DNA of 64,000 nt. It comes from Limobrevibacterium gyesilva. GTDB lineage: Bacteria; Pseudomonadota; Alphaproteobacteria; Acetobacterales; Acetobacteraceae. A program made the position numbers and the translations under genes. The notes beneath the pieces are model-generated. The model had not been told where the DNA came from, made no database searches, and saw only the letters and a list, made by a program, of their open reading frames with translations. Numbering within the stretch: the stretch's first letter is position 1; each line of letters begins with the position of its first letter. This document shows positions 18,322 through 26,829 of this stretch, in pieces. The DNA is taken from positions 18,388 to 82,387 of the forward strand of contig NZ_JAPDNT010000018.1 in NCBI RefSeq assembly GCF_025989185.1, written 5' to 3'.

Positions 18322-19113
18322 CTATTGCACCAATGGCGACGTGGCGCCCGGCATGTCGAAGCCCTCGATCCGCGCCTGACCGGCGAGCAGCGCCACGTAC
18401 TGCGCCACGGCGCGGCGCCAGGCGTTCTCTTCCAGATACGCGGCGATGCGGTCCCGCACCTGCTCGAACGGCAGCACCGCTCCGGCCACTTTCCGCTCCA
18501 GCCGCAGCACGTGAACCCCGTAGCGGGTGCGCACCGGTGCCGGGGCGATCTGGCCGGGCTGCAGGGAGAGCAGGACCGCCTCGAACTCCGGCGTGGTTTC
18601 GCCCCGCACGATCTGCCCGAGACGACCGCCCTCGCTCGCACTGGGGCAATCGGACAGGCTGCGCGCGAGGCTTTCGAACCGGTCGGGATGGGCCTGCACC
18701 TCGGCCAGCACGGCCTCGGCCCGCTCCACCGCGCGGCCATAAGCCGCTTGCTCGTCGCGTGGCGCCTTGAACAGGAGATGGACCGGCTCGAACAGGTCGG
18801 GGCTGCGGAACCGTGCCGGATTCGCCTGGTAATACCGGCGGCACGCGGCGTCGTCGGCTGTCGGGGTGCGGACCTCCGCCTCCAGCAGCGCCCGGATCAG
18901 CGCCTCCTCGTCCGTTTCCCGGGCGCCGTCCTGCGTTTGCGGATCGGCTGTGAGAGCGAGCTTGCGGGCACGTTGCAGCAACAATTCGCGAACGATCAGC
19001 GCGCGGGTCGCCGCATCCCAGGCGGCCCGGGGCGAGGGCGCGTCCTGGTATTGCACTTCCCGCGCGATGGCGGCGTTGGCGATGACGATGTCGTTGACGG
19101 TGATGGTCTGCAT
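18322..19113 (-). CDS. PpiC/parvulin-type peptidylprolyl isomerase of the nar operon
   Basis: A 263-residue protein with an N-terminal chaperone-like helical region and a parvulin domain (about residues 120-225). Landmarks are VHLLFKAPRD, the SDCPSASEGGRLG loop and RTRYGVHVLRLERK. It lacks a signal peptide, so it should work in the cytoplasm, unlike SurA or PrsA, and resembles NifM-type foldases. It begins 3 bp after narI and is followed after 3 bp by the 109-residue gene. A role in folding or maturing the NarGH complex before membrane attachment is likely but inferred. Confidence 0.85.
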   Translation of the reverse strand: MQTITVNDIVIANAAIAREVQYQDAPSPRAAWDAATRALIVRELLLQRARKLALTADPQTQDGARETDEEALIRALLEAEVRTPTADDAACRRYYQANPARFRSPDLFEPVHLLFKAPRDEQAAYGRAVERAEAVLAEVQAHPDRFESLARSLSDCPSASEGGRLGQIVRGETTPEFEAVLLSLQPGQIAPAPVRTRYGVHVLRLERKVAGAVLPFEQVRDRIAAYLEENAWRRAVAQYVALLAGQARIEGFDMPGATSPLVQ

Positions 19114-19116
19114 GGC

Positions 19117-19899
19117 TCAATCGTTCCCGACGACGGGTTGCGGCTGCGCGGCGCCAGCCGGCTGCGGCCGGTTGCCTGTCGCCGCGGTGGAGACCCCGGT
19201 GCGGGCGGCCACGGGCCGCATCGTGCGCACCACCTGATAGCCGGTGCGGCCGAGATACCAGACCGGCACGCTCCAGACATGCACCAGCCGGGTGAACGGG
19301 AAGACCAGGAAGATGGTCATGCCCAGGAGCAGGTGCAGCTTGAAGATGGGGTTCACGTCGGCGACCAGCGCCGCGGCCCCCGGATGCAGCGTCACGATGC
19401 CCTGCGCCCAGTTCATGAACTTGATCATCTCCGTGCCGTCCATGTGCTGTGCCGAAACCGGGATGCTGAGCAGGCCCAGCGTCAACTGCGCATACAGCAT
19501 CAGCAGGACGGCGATGTCGCCGAAGCTCGACGTGGCCAGGATGCGCGGATCGAACAGGCGACGGTGCACCAGCATGGTGGTGCCGGCGAAGCAGGCGATG
19601 CCGGCCACCCCGCCCACCGCCATCGCCAGCCCCTGCTTGAAGGAATGGCTGATCCCCAGCAGATCGAACACGGCGACCGGCGTGAGCAGGCCGCCGACGT
19701 GGCCGGCGAAGATGATCAGGATGCCGACATGGAACAGGTTCGAGCCCCATATCAGCTGCTTGCGGCGCAGCAGCTGGCTGGAGCCGGTGCGCCACGTGTA
19801 TTGCGCATGGTCGAAGCGCAGCAGGCTGCCGAGCAGGAACACGGTCAGCGCCACATACGGATACCAGCCGAAGAGGGCATTGTTCAGCCAGGTGTTCAT
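19117..19899 (-). CDS. narI: Respiratory nitrate reductase gamma subunit (cytochrome b)
   Basis: A 260-residue membrane anchor with five hydrophobic helices that binds two b-type haems and takes electrons from quinol for NarGH. Haem-ligand histidines are visible in GSNLFHVGILIIFAGH and, later, FKLHLLLGMTIFLVFPFTRLVH. The C-terminal 35 residues are Pro/Ala-rich and longer than in E. coli NarI. It lies 12 bp after narJ and 3 bp ahead of the PpiC gene. All family landmarks are present. Confidence 0.95.
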   Translation of the reverse strand: MNTWLNNALFGWYPYVALTVFLLGSLLRFDHAQYTWRTGSSQLLRRKQLIWGSNLFHVGILIIFAGHVGGLLTPVAVFDLLGISHSFKQGLAMAVGGVAGIACFAGTTMLVHRRLFDPRILATSSFGDIAVLLMLYAQLTLGLLSIPVSAQHMDGTEMIKFMNWAQGIVTLHPGAAALVADVNPIFKLHLLLGMTIFLVFPFTRLVHVWSVPVWYLGRTGYQVVRTMRPVAARTGVSTAATGNRPQPAGAAQPQPVVGND

Positions 19900-19911
19900 G
19901 ATGACGTCTCC

Positions 19912-20616
19912 TCAGGCCGAAGCCACGTCGTGTGCGGGCGGGCGGGAGGCATCCCGCGCGGCCGCGCGCAGGCGGGTCCTCAACCGGTCGGTACTGCAGC
20001 CATCCGCCTGCTCGCCCGGGCCGAAGTGCACGGCTGCCTCCTCCCAGGCCACGTCCAGCGCGGCGAGGTCGTCGGGATCCTCGTCGGGAATGTCCGACAC
20101 GCCGATGTCGGGCGCCGCGGCAAGGTGGGCCAGCGCTTCCATGGTCGCGGCGTAGGCGGTGTTCCGGGCGGCGAGCCGGTCGGCCAGCGCGCGCAGGATG
20201 CCCGCGGGTTCGGCCAGCATTGCCCGCGCCTCATCCTGCGGCAGCAGCGACAGGAACTCGAGGAACAGCGGCAGGAAGTCCGGCAGTTCGCCCGGCGCCA
20301 TTTCCAGGCCGTGGCTTTGGTAGAGCTCGATCAGGTCGGCCATCGCCTGGCCGCGGTCGCGACTCTCGCCGTGTATGTGCTCGAACAGATGCAGCGACAA
20401 GGTGCGGCTGCGGTCGAACAGCCCAAAATACCGCTCCTGGAGTTCATAGATGTCGGTGGCGGCCAGCTCGCGCAGCAGCGCGTCGATGGCGGCGCGCTGC
20501 GGTGCGGGCACCAGCCCTTCTTCGGCCAGCGTGACGGCGATTTCGCCGGTCGCTGCCTGCAGCGCCTCGGTGGGGTAGGAGAGCAGGGCCGCGAGGGCCC
20601 GGTAGGTGCGGGCCAT
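19912..20616 (-). CDS. narJ: Nitrate reductase molybdenum cofactor assembly chaperone
   Basis: A 234-residue cytoplasmic TorD/NarJ-family chaperone that binds apo-NarG and promotes Mo-cofactor insertion and membrane targeting. The central block YELQERYFGLFDRSRTLSLHLFEH with HGESRDRGQAM and the LPDFLPLFLEFLS segment are typical. The C-terminal acidic then basic tail is variable in the family. The ATG at 20616 overlaps the narH stop by one base (TGATG). Confidence 0.95.
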   Translation of the reverse strand: MARTYRALAALLSYPTEALQAATGEIAVTLAEEGLVPAPQRAAIDALLRELAATDIYELQERYFGLFDRSRTLSLHLFEHIHGESRDRGQAMADLIELYQSHGLEMAPGELPDFLPLFLEFLSLLPQDEARAMLAEPAGILRALADRLAARNTAYAATMEALAHLAAAPDIGVSDIPDEDPDDLAALDVAWEEAAVHFGPGEQADGCSTDRLRTRLRAAARDASRPPAHDVASA

Positions 20617-22136
20617 CACTCCACCTCCATCGGCGTCTTCGGCTTGGACTTGCCGGCGCCGAACAGGCTGAAGCCGGTCTTGCCGCTGCAGCCCTCGCCG
20701 AAGGAGAAGCCGCAGGACCCGCGCAGCGCGTAGGCGTCTTCGCCGGTCTCGCGGTGGGCGGTCGGGATGACGAAGCGGTCCTCGTAGTTGGCGATCGCCA
20801 TCAGCTGGTACATCTCCTCGATATCTTTGCCCGACAGGCCGACGCGCTCGGCGATGCTGTCGACGATGACGCCGTCCACCGTCTTGGCGCGCATATAGCT
20901 GCGCATGGCCAGCATCCGCTCCAGCGCCCGCTCCACTGGCTGGGTGCGGCCGGCGGTCAGCAGATTGGCAAGATACTGCACCGGAATGCGCAACGACTTC
21001 ACGTCCGGCATGCCGCCCAGGACGCCGAGATCCCCCTTCGCGGCCGCGGACTGGATCGGCGACAGCGGCGGCACGTACCAGACCATCGGCAGCGTGCGGT
21101 ATTCCGGATGCAGCGGGAAGGCGATCTTCCAGTCCATCGCCATGCGCCACACCGGCGAGCGCTTCGCCGCTTCCAGCCAGGCGTTCGAGATCCCGTCAAG
21201 CCGCGCCTGCGCCTGGATCGCGGGGTCGAACGGATCGAGGAACACCTTCAGTTGCGCCTCGTACAGGTCGCCCTCGTCGGGAACCGAGGCCGCCTCGGCG
21301 ATGCGGTCGGCGTCGTAGAGGATGACGCCCAGATAGCGGATGCGGCCGACGCAGGTTTCCGAGCACACGGTCGGCAGGCCCGCCTCGATGCGCGGGAAGC
21401 AGAAGGTGCACTTCTCGGATTTTCCCGACGACCAGTTGTAGTAGATCTTCTTGTAGGGGCAGCCGGAGACGCACATGCGCCAGCCCCGGCACTTGTCCTG
21501 GTCGATCAGGACGATGCCGTCCTCCTCGCGCTTGTAGATGGCGCCGGACGGGCAGGCCGCGGCGCAGGTCGGGTTCAGGCAATGCTCGCACAGCCGCGGC
21601 AGGTACATCATGAAGGTGTTCTCGAAGGCGCCGTAGATCTCCTTCTGCACACCCTCGAAATTCACGTCCTTGGAGCGCTTGGCGAACTCGCCGCCCAGGA
21701 TCTCCTCCCAGTTCGGCCCCCATTCGATCTTTTCCATCCGCTCGCCGCTGATCAGCGAGCGGGGGCGCGCGGTGGGCATCGCCTTCGACTCAGGGGCATT
21801 CTGCAGATGCGCGTAATCGAAGGTGAAGGGCTCGTAGTAGTCGTCGATCTCCGGCAGGTCGGGGTTGGCGAAGATCTTCGACAGCACGCGCCACTTGGCG
21901 CCGATGCGCGGCTCGATCGAGCCGTCGCGCTTGCGCTTCCAGCCGCCCTTCCAGCGCTTCTGGTTCTCCCAGTCCTTGGGGTAGCCGATGCCCGGCTTCG
22001 TTTCGACATTGTTGAACCAGGCGTATTCGACGCCTTCGCGGCTGGTCCACACGTTCTTGCAGGTGACGGAGCAGGTATGGCAGCCGATGCACTTGTCGAG
22101 GTTCAGCACCATTGCAACCTGGGCGCGGATTTTCAT
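20616..22136 (-). CDS. narH: Respiratory nitrate reductase beta subunit
   Basis: A 506-residue electron-transfer subunit with four iron-sulfur clusters linking NarI haems to NarG. Cys16, Cys19, Cys22 and Cys26 form the first motif (CIGCHTCSVTC). The later motifs CEHCLNPTC, CRGWRMCVSGC and CTFCFPRIEAGLPTVCSETC follow; the tryptophan in CRGWRMC marks the [3Fe-4S] site. The start overlaps the narG stop as ATGA. Length is similar to E. coli NarH (512 aa). Confidence 0.97.
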   Translation of the reverse strand: MKIRAQVAMVLNLDKCIGCHTCSVTCKNVWTSREGVEYAWFNNVETKPGIGYPKDWENQKRWKGGWKRKRDGSIEPRIGAKWRVLSKIFANPDLPEIDDYYEPFTFDYAHLQNAPESKAMPTARPRSLISGERMEKIEWGPNWEEILGGEFAKRSKDVNFEGVQKEIYGAFENTFMMYLPRLCEHCLNPTCAAACPSGAIYKREEDGIVLIDQDKCRGWRMCVSGCPYKKIYYNWSSGKSEKCTFCFPRIEAGLPTVCSETCVGRIRYLGVILYDADRIAEAASVPDEGDLYEAQLKVFLDPFDPAIQAQARLDGISNAWLEAAKRSPVWRMAMDWKIAFPLHPEYRTLPMVWYVPPLSPIQSAAAKGDLGVLGGMPDVKSLRIPVQYLANLLTAGRTQPVERALERMLAMRSYMRAKTVDGVIVDSIAERVGLSGKDIEEMYQLMAIANYEDRFVIPTAHRETGEDAYALRGSCGFSFGEGCSGKTGFSLFGAGKSKPKTPMEVE

Positions 22137-25100
22137 TGGGCGGCCTCCATCGGGGCGGCGGGTTCGGGCTCATCAAGCCAGTCGACCTTGTTCATGCGCC
22201 GGATCACGATGAATTCGTCGCGATTGGAGCCGACCGTGCCGTAGTAGTTGAAACCGTAGGCGAGTTGCGCGTAGCCGCCGATCATGTGCGTGGGCTTGAG
22301 CACCGCGCGCGTGACCGAATTGTGGATGCCGCCGCGCTGCCCCGTGACCTCGCTGCCCGGCACGTTCACGACCTTCTCCTGCGCGTGGTACATCAGGACC
22401 ATGCCCGGATTGACCCGCTGCGAGACCACCGCGCGCGCCACCAGCGCGCCGTTGGTGTTGTAGGCCTCCACCCAGTCATTGTCGGCGATGCCCACGCGGC
22501 GGGCGTCGTCCTCGCTGATCCAGATCACCGGGCCGCCGCGGTTCAGCGTCAGCATCAGCAGGTTGTCGGTATAGGTGCTGTGGATGCCCCATTTCTGGTG
22601 TGGGGTGATGAAATTCAGCACGATCTCCGGATTGCCGTTGCCGTAGCGTCCCTGCACCGGCGCGATCCCCTTGGTGTCCACCGGTGGCCGCCAGGTCACC
22701 AGGGCTTCGCCGAACGCCCGCATCCACAGGTGGTCCTGGTAGAGCTGCTGGCGGCCGCTCAGCGTGCGCCAGGGAATCAGCTCGTGCACGTTGGTGTAGC
22801 CCGCGTTGTAGCAGACGCTCTCGCTCTCGATGCCCGACCAGGTCGGCGAGGAGATGATCTTGCGCGGCTGCGCGACGACGTCGTGGAAGCGGATCTTCTC
22901 GTCTTCCTTGTGCACCGCCAGATGCGTGTGGTCACGGCCGGTGGCGCGACTGATCGCCTCCCAGGCCTTGACCGCGACTTCGCCGTTGGTTTCGGGCGCG
23001 AGGCTCAGGATCGTCTCGATGGCGTTGACGTCGCTCTCCAACTTGGGACCGCCGGTTGACGCCGTTCCGTTCAACGCCCGCAGGAACGCCACCTCGTGTT
23101 CGGTGTTCCAGCCGATCCCCTTGCCGCCGTTGCCAAGCTTTTCCATCAGCGGCCCGAGCGAGGTGAAGCGGGCATACAGGTTCGGGTAGTCGCGTTCCAC
23201 CACGGTCACCGCAGGCATGGTCCGGCCCGGCAACGGGTCGGTCTCGCCGCGCTTCCAGTCGCGCACGTCGTAGGGTTGCGCGAGCTCGCCCGCCGTGTCG
23301 TGCAGGATGGGTGTCAGCACCACGTCCGTTTCGCGGCCGAGCACCTCCGGCGCGACATCGGAGAAAGCCTTGGCGATGCCCTTGTAGATCTCCCAGTCCG
23401 ACCGCGCCTCCCAGGCCGGGTCCACCGCCGCGGTGAGCGGATGGATGAAGGGATGCATGTCGGAGGTGTTGAGGTCGTTCTTCTCGTACCAGGTCGCCGT
23501 CGGCAGCACGATGTCCGAGTAGACGCAGGTCGTCGACATGCGGAAGTCGAGCGTCACCAGCAGGTCGAGCTTGCCCTCCGGCGCCTGCTCGTGCCAGGCG
23601 ACGTCCTGCGGCCGCGTGCGCCCCTCGGCGCCAAGGTCCTTCCCCAGCACGCCGTTCTTCGTTCCCAGCAAGTGCTTGAGGAAATATTCATGGCCCTTGC
23701 CGGACGAGCCCAACAGGTTCGAACGCCAGACGAACATGTTGCGCGGCCAGTTCGCGGGATCGTCCGGGTCGTGGCAGGACAGTTCGAGCTCGCCGGAGCG
23801 CACGGCCCCAGCGACGTAGTCCTTGGGCTCCAGCCCCGCCGCCTTGGCGCGGGCGGCGATCGTCAGCGGATTCTGCTTCAGCTGCGGCGCTGACGGCAGC
23901 CAGCCCATGCGCTCAGCGCGCACGTTGTAGTCGATCAGCGACCCGCTCCAGTCGCCCGCCGGCGCCGTCGGCGACAGGATCTCGGCAACGTTCAGCGTCT
24001 CGTAGCGCCACTGGTCCGTGTGCGCGTAGAAGAACGACGTTCCGTTCTGCTGGCGCGGCGGGCGGCTCCAGTCCAGCGCGAAGGCGACCGGCAGCCAGCC
24101 GGTCTGCGGCCGCAGCTTCTCCTGGCCCACATAATGCGACCAGCCACCGCCGGACTGGCCGACGCAGCCGCACAGCACCAGCAGGTTGATGATCCCCCGA
24201 TAGGCCATGTCCATGTGGTACCAGTGGTTCAACCCGGCGCCGAGGATGACCATGGACCGGCCGTTGGTCTTCTCCGCGTTGGAGGCGAATTCGCGGGCGA
24301 CGTGGATGATGTGATTGCGCGGCACGCCGGTCACGCGTTCGGCCCAGGCTGGGGTGAACGGCTTGTCCTCGTCGTAGTCCATGGCGACGTTGTCGCCGCC
24401 CAGGCCGCGGTCGAGGCCGTAATTGGCGCAGAGCAGGTCGAACACCGTGGCGACCGGCGTGCTGCCGTCCTTGAGTTCCAGGCAACGCACCGGGACATTC
24501 CGGGTGAGGATGTCGGGATGATCGGTCGCCACGAAATCATGCGGCGCCGTGCCGCCGAAATAGGGGAAGGCGACGCGCGCCGTCGGGTTGTCGCCGGCAA
24601 GCGTGAGCGTGAGCGAAACGTCGCGCCCCGCGCCCTCTTTCGCCTCCAGATTCCACTTGCCCTGCTCGCCCCAGCGGAAGCCGACCGAGCCGAGCGGCGC
24701 GACCGGCTTGCCGCCCGCGTCCAGCGCCACGGTCTTCCATTGCGGATTGTTCGTCTCGCCCAAGGCGTCGGCGAAATCGTCGGCGCGCAGCTGCCGTTCG
24801 GGGACGTAATGGTCGCCCTGCCGCACCAGGCGCACCAGCATCGGCAGGTCCGTATAGCGGCGGACGTAGTCGTCGAAATAGGGGACCCGGCGGTTCAGAT
24901 GGAACTCGCGCAGGATGACGTGGCCCATCGCCATGGCGAGCGCCGCATCGGTGCCCTGCTTGGGGTGGAGCCAGAGATCCGCGAACTTCGTCGCCTCCGC
25001 ATAGTCGGGCGACACGACGACGCTCTTGGTGCCCTTGTAACGGACCTCGGTGTAGAAATGCGCGTCCGGCGTGCGGGTCTGCGGAACGTTGGAGCCCCAC

Positions 25101-25852
25101 AGCAGGAGGAAGCCCGCGTTGTACCAGTCGGCGCTTTCCGGCACGTCGGTCTGCTCGCCCCAGGTCATCGGGCTCGCGGGCGGCAGGTCGCAATACCAGT
25201 CGTAGAACGACAGGCTCACGCCGCCGAGCAGCGAGAGGTAGCGCGCGCCCGCGGCATAGCTCACCATCGACATGGCCGGGATCGGCGAGAAGCCGATGAC
25301 GCGGTCCGGACCATGGGTTTTCACCGTATAGGCGTTGGCCGCGGCGATGATCTCGTTCACTTCGTCCCAGCTCGCGCGGACTAGGCCGCCGAGCCCGCGC
25401 TTGCTGGTGTAGCTGGCCCGCTTGTCGGGGTCCTCGACGATCGACGCCCAGGCCGCAACCGGCGTGCGGATCGCCCGCGCCTCCCGCCACAGCTTCAGCA
25501 GGCGGCCGCGCACCATCGGGTGCTTCACCCGGTTCGCCGAATACAGGTACCAGGAATAGCTGGCGCCGCGCGAGCAGCCGCGCGGCTCGTGGTTGGGCAG
25601 ATCGGGGCGGGTGCGGGGATAGTCGGTCTGCTGCGTCTCCCAGGTGACGATGCCGCCCTTGACGTAGATCTTCCACGAGCAGGACCCGGTGCAGTTCACG
25701 CCGTGGGTCGAGCGCACGATCTTGTCGTGCTGCCAGCGCTTCCGATAGCCGTCCTCCCACGCGCGGGGCTCGTTGGTCACGATCCCATGCCCGTCGGCAA
25801 AGGTGCCGACCTGCTTCTTGAAGAAGGTCAGCCGGTCGAGGAAGTGGCTCAT
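22133..25852 (-). CDS. narG: Respiratory nitrate reductase alpha subunit (molybdenum-bisMGD)
   Basis: A 1239-residue catalytic subunit that reduces nitrate to nitrite on the cytoplasmic face of the membrane. The unusual FS0 [4Fe-4S] ligands His50, Cys54, Cys58 and Cys93 are all present (THGVNCTGSCSW and EPRGCSRGAS). The Mo-ligand region YWYCDLPPASPMTWGEQTDVPE-like segment is recognisable as SFYDWYCDLPPASP. The start at 25852 gives MSHFLDRLTFFKKQ, matching the E. coli N-terminus; the frame continues upstream but is not conserved. A perfect FNR-type box lies 90-103 bp upstream, which fits oxygen-limited induction. It heads narGHJI-ppiC-hyp-cmd. Confidence 0.98.
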   Translation of the reverse strand: MSHFLDRLTFFKKQVGTFADGHGIVTNEPRAWEDGYRKRWQHDKIVRSTHGVNCTGSCSWKIYVKGGIVTWETQQTDYPRTRPDLPNHEPRGCSRGASYSWYLYSANRVKHPMVRGRLLKLWREARAIRTPVAAWASIVEDPDKRASYTSKRGLGGLVRASWDEVNEIIAAANAYTVKTHGPDRVIGFSPIPAMSMVSYAAGARYLSLLGGVSLSFYDWYCDLPPASPMTWGEQTDVPESADWYNAGFLLLWGSNVPQTRTPDAHFYTEVRYKGTKSVVVSPDYAEATKFADLWLHPKQGTDAALAMAMGHVILREFHLNRRVPYFDDYVRRYTDLPMLVRLVRQGDHYVPERQLRADDFADALGETNNPQWKTVALDAGGKPVAPLGSVGFRWGEQGKWNLEAKEGAGRDVSLTLTLAGDNPTARVAFPYFGGTAPHDFVATDHPDILTRNVPVRCLELKDGSTPVATVFDLLCANYGLDRGLGGDNVAMDYDEDKPFTPAWAERVTGVPRNHIIHVAREFASNAEKTNGRSMVILGAGLNHWYHMDMAYRGIINLLVLCGCVGQSGGGWSHYVGQEKLRPQTGWLPVAFALDWSRPPRQQNGTSFFYAHTDQWRYETLNVAEILSPTAPAGDWSGSLIDYNVRAERMGWLPSAPQLKQNPLTIAARAKAAGLEPKDYVAGAVRSGELELSCHDPDDPANWPRNMFVWRSNLLGSSGKGHEYFLKHLLGTKNGVLGKDLGAEGRTRPQDVAWHEQAPEGKLDLLVTLDFRMSTTCVYSDIVLPTATWYEKNDLNTSDMHPFIHPLTAAVDPAWEARSDWEIYKGIAKAFSDVAPEVLGRETDVVLTPILHDTAGELAQPYDVRDWKRGETDPLPGRTMPAVTVVERDYPNLYARFTSLGPLMEKLGNGGKGIGWNTEHEVAFLRALNGTASTGGPKLESDVNAIETILSLAPETNGEVAVKAWEAISRATGRDHTHLAVHKEDEKIRFHDVVAQPRKIISSPTWSGIESESVCYNAGYTNVHELIPWRTLSGRQQLYQDHLWMRAFGEALVTWRPPVDTKGIAPVQGRYGNGNPEIVLNFITPHQKWGIHSTYTDNLLMLTLNRGGPVIWISEDDARRVGIADNDWVEAYNTNGALVARAVVSQRVNPGMVLMYHAQEKVVNVPGSEVTGQRGGIHNSVTRAVLKPTHMIGGYAQLAYGFNYYGTVGSNRDEFIVIRRMNKVDWLDEPEPAAPMEAAQ

Positions 25853-25941
25853 CGTTGAATTCCTGCGGTTTAGCGGCGATCCCGGGCATCGCTCCCCGAA
25901 GGGCGCTGCCCGCACTATTCGCACGCGGCAGGTCGGTCGCA

Positions 25942-25955
25942 TTGATCTGGATCAA
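25942..25955. promoter_or_regulatory. FNR/CRP-type box TTGAT-N4-ATCAA
   Basis: A perfect palindrome TTGAT-CTGG-ATCAA sits between divergent narG and the Crp/Fnr regulator gene. This is the consensus FNR/DNR-class site and fits the recognition helix (ETFSR) of the adjacent regulator. Confidence 0.8.
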
Positions 25956-26053
25956 TGATCGCCGTGACCCAGGCGCTTTATCTGCGTGACATGAATCACA
26001 TGATGCGCGCGGCCCCGGCACGCGACCGGGGCCGCCGCGGGGAGCGGGAGCGA

Positions 26054-26827
26054 ATGAAAGCGGACCCGTCGACCACGTCGCCCGCAACGCCCGAAACGGC
26101 CCGGATGTCCCATCCGCGGCAGGGACTGGCCGCCGTTGGGTGGCTTCAGGGGGTGCCCGGCGCGACGCTCGACGGGCTTGCCCGCCAATCCGTCCTCCAT
26201 CGCGTCCCGCCGGGAAGCCTGCTGTTCGAGCAGGCCGAGACGCCGTCCTTCGCGCAATTCCTGCTTGCCGGCAGCATCGAGCTGCTGGGCGTGCGGGGGA
26301 AGGACGAGACGCTCATCGAGTTGCTGCGGCCGGTGGATCTGGTCGTCCCCGCGGCCGTGCTCAACCGCCAGCCGTACCTGATGCGGGCCCGGGTGCATGA
26401 GGAGGCGCAGCTTCTCCTCATCCAGGCCGAAGCCTTCCGCAGCGCAATCGTTGCCGACCACGCGCTGTGCCTGGCCGTCCTGAGCTGTCAGGCGGCCCAG
26501 TTCCGCCGCCAGGTGAAGCACGCCAAGAACGTCAAGCTGCGCTCCGCCGAGGAGCGCGTCGGCGCCTGGCTGGTGGCGCTGATCGACGGCGCCGGGACCG
26601 CCGAAGCCGTCCGGCTGCCGATGGAAAAGCGCCTCATCGCCTCCCAGCTCGGCATGACCCGCGAGACGTTCTCCCGCGCGCTCGCGGCGATGGCCCGCCA
26701 TGGGCTGCGCATCTCCGGCGACATGCTGCAGGTCGAGGACGCCGGCGCCGCACGGGCGCGCTTTCCGCTCGACCCACTGATCGACGGCCCCGAACCGATC
26801 GCCCCACTTCCGCAGAACAGGAGCTGA
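26054..26827 (+). CDS. Crp/Fnr-family transcriptional regulator (no Fe-S cysteines)
   Basis: A 257-residue regulator with an N-terminal cyclic-nucleotide-binding-like beta-barrel (about residues 30-130), a dimer helix and a C-terminal helix-turn-helix. The HTH reads RLIASQLGMTRETFSRALAAM; Glu, Ser and Arg at the ETxSR positions are those used by FNR to read TTGAT-ATCAA. The N-terminus lacks the FNR cluster cysteines, so it is not an oxygen-sensing FNR, and is closer to DNR/NarR-type factors. The ATG at 26054 has a GGAGCGGGAG site upstream; an earlier ATG at 25955 would overlap the FNR box. It probably activates narG and narK. Confidence 0.88.
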   Translation: MKADPSTTSPATPETARMSHPRQGLAAVGWLQGVPGATLDGLARQSVLHRVPPGSLLFEQAETPSFAQFLLAGSIELLGVRGKDETLIELLRPVDLVVPAAVLNRQPYLMRARVHEEAQLLLIQAEAFRSAIVADHALCLAVLSCQAAQFRRQVKHAKNVKLRSAEERVGAWLVALIDGAGTAEAVRLPMEKRLIASQLGMTRETFSRALAAMARHGLRISGDMLQVEDAGAARARFPLDPLIDGPEPIAPLPQNRS

Positions 26828-26829
26828 CC

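Noticed and set aside
17845..20733. 962-codon open frame on the plus strand opposite narI/narJ/foldase genes
   Set aside because: It is antisense to strongly conserved nar genes and has a His/Arg/Gly-rich composition typical of high-GC shadow frames.
26054..26827. Classic oxygen-sensing FNR
   Set aside because: The N-terminal cysteine cluster needed for the [4Fe-4S] sensor is missing; a DNR/NarR-type factor fits better.
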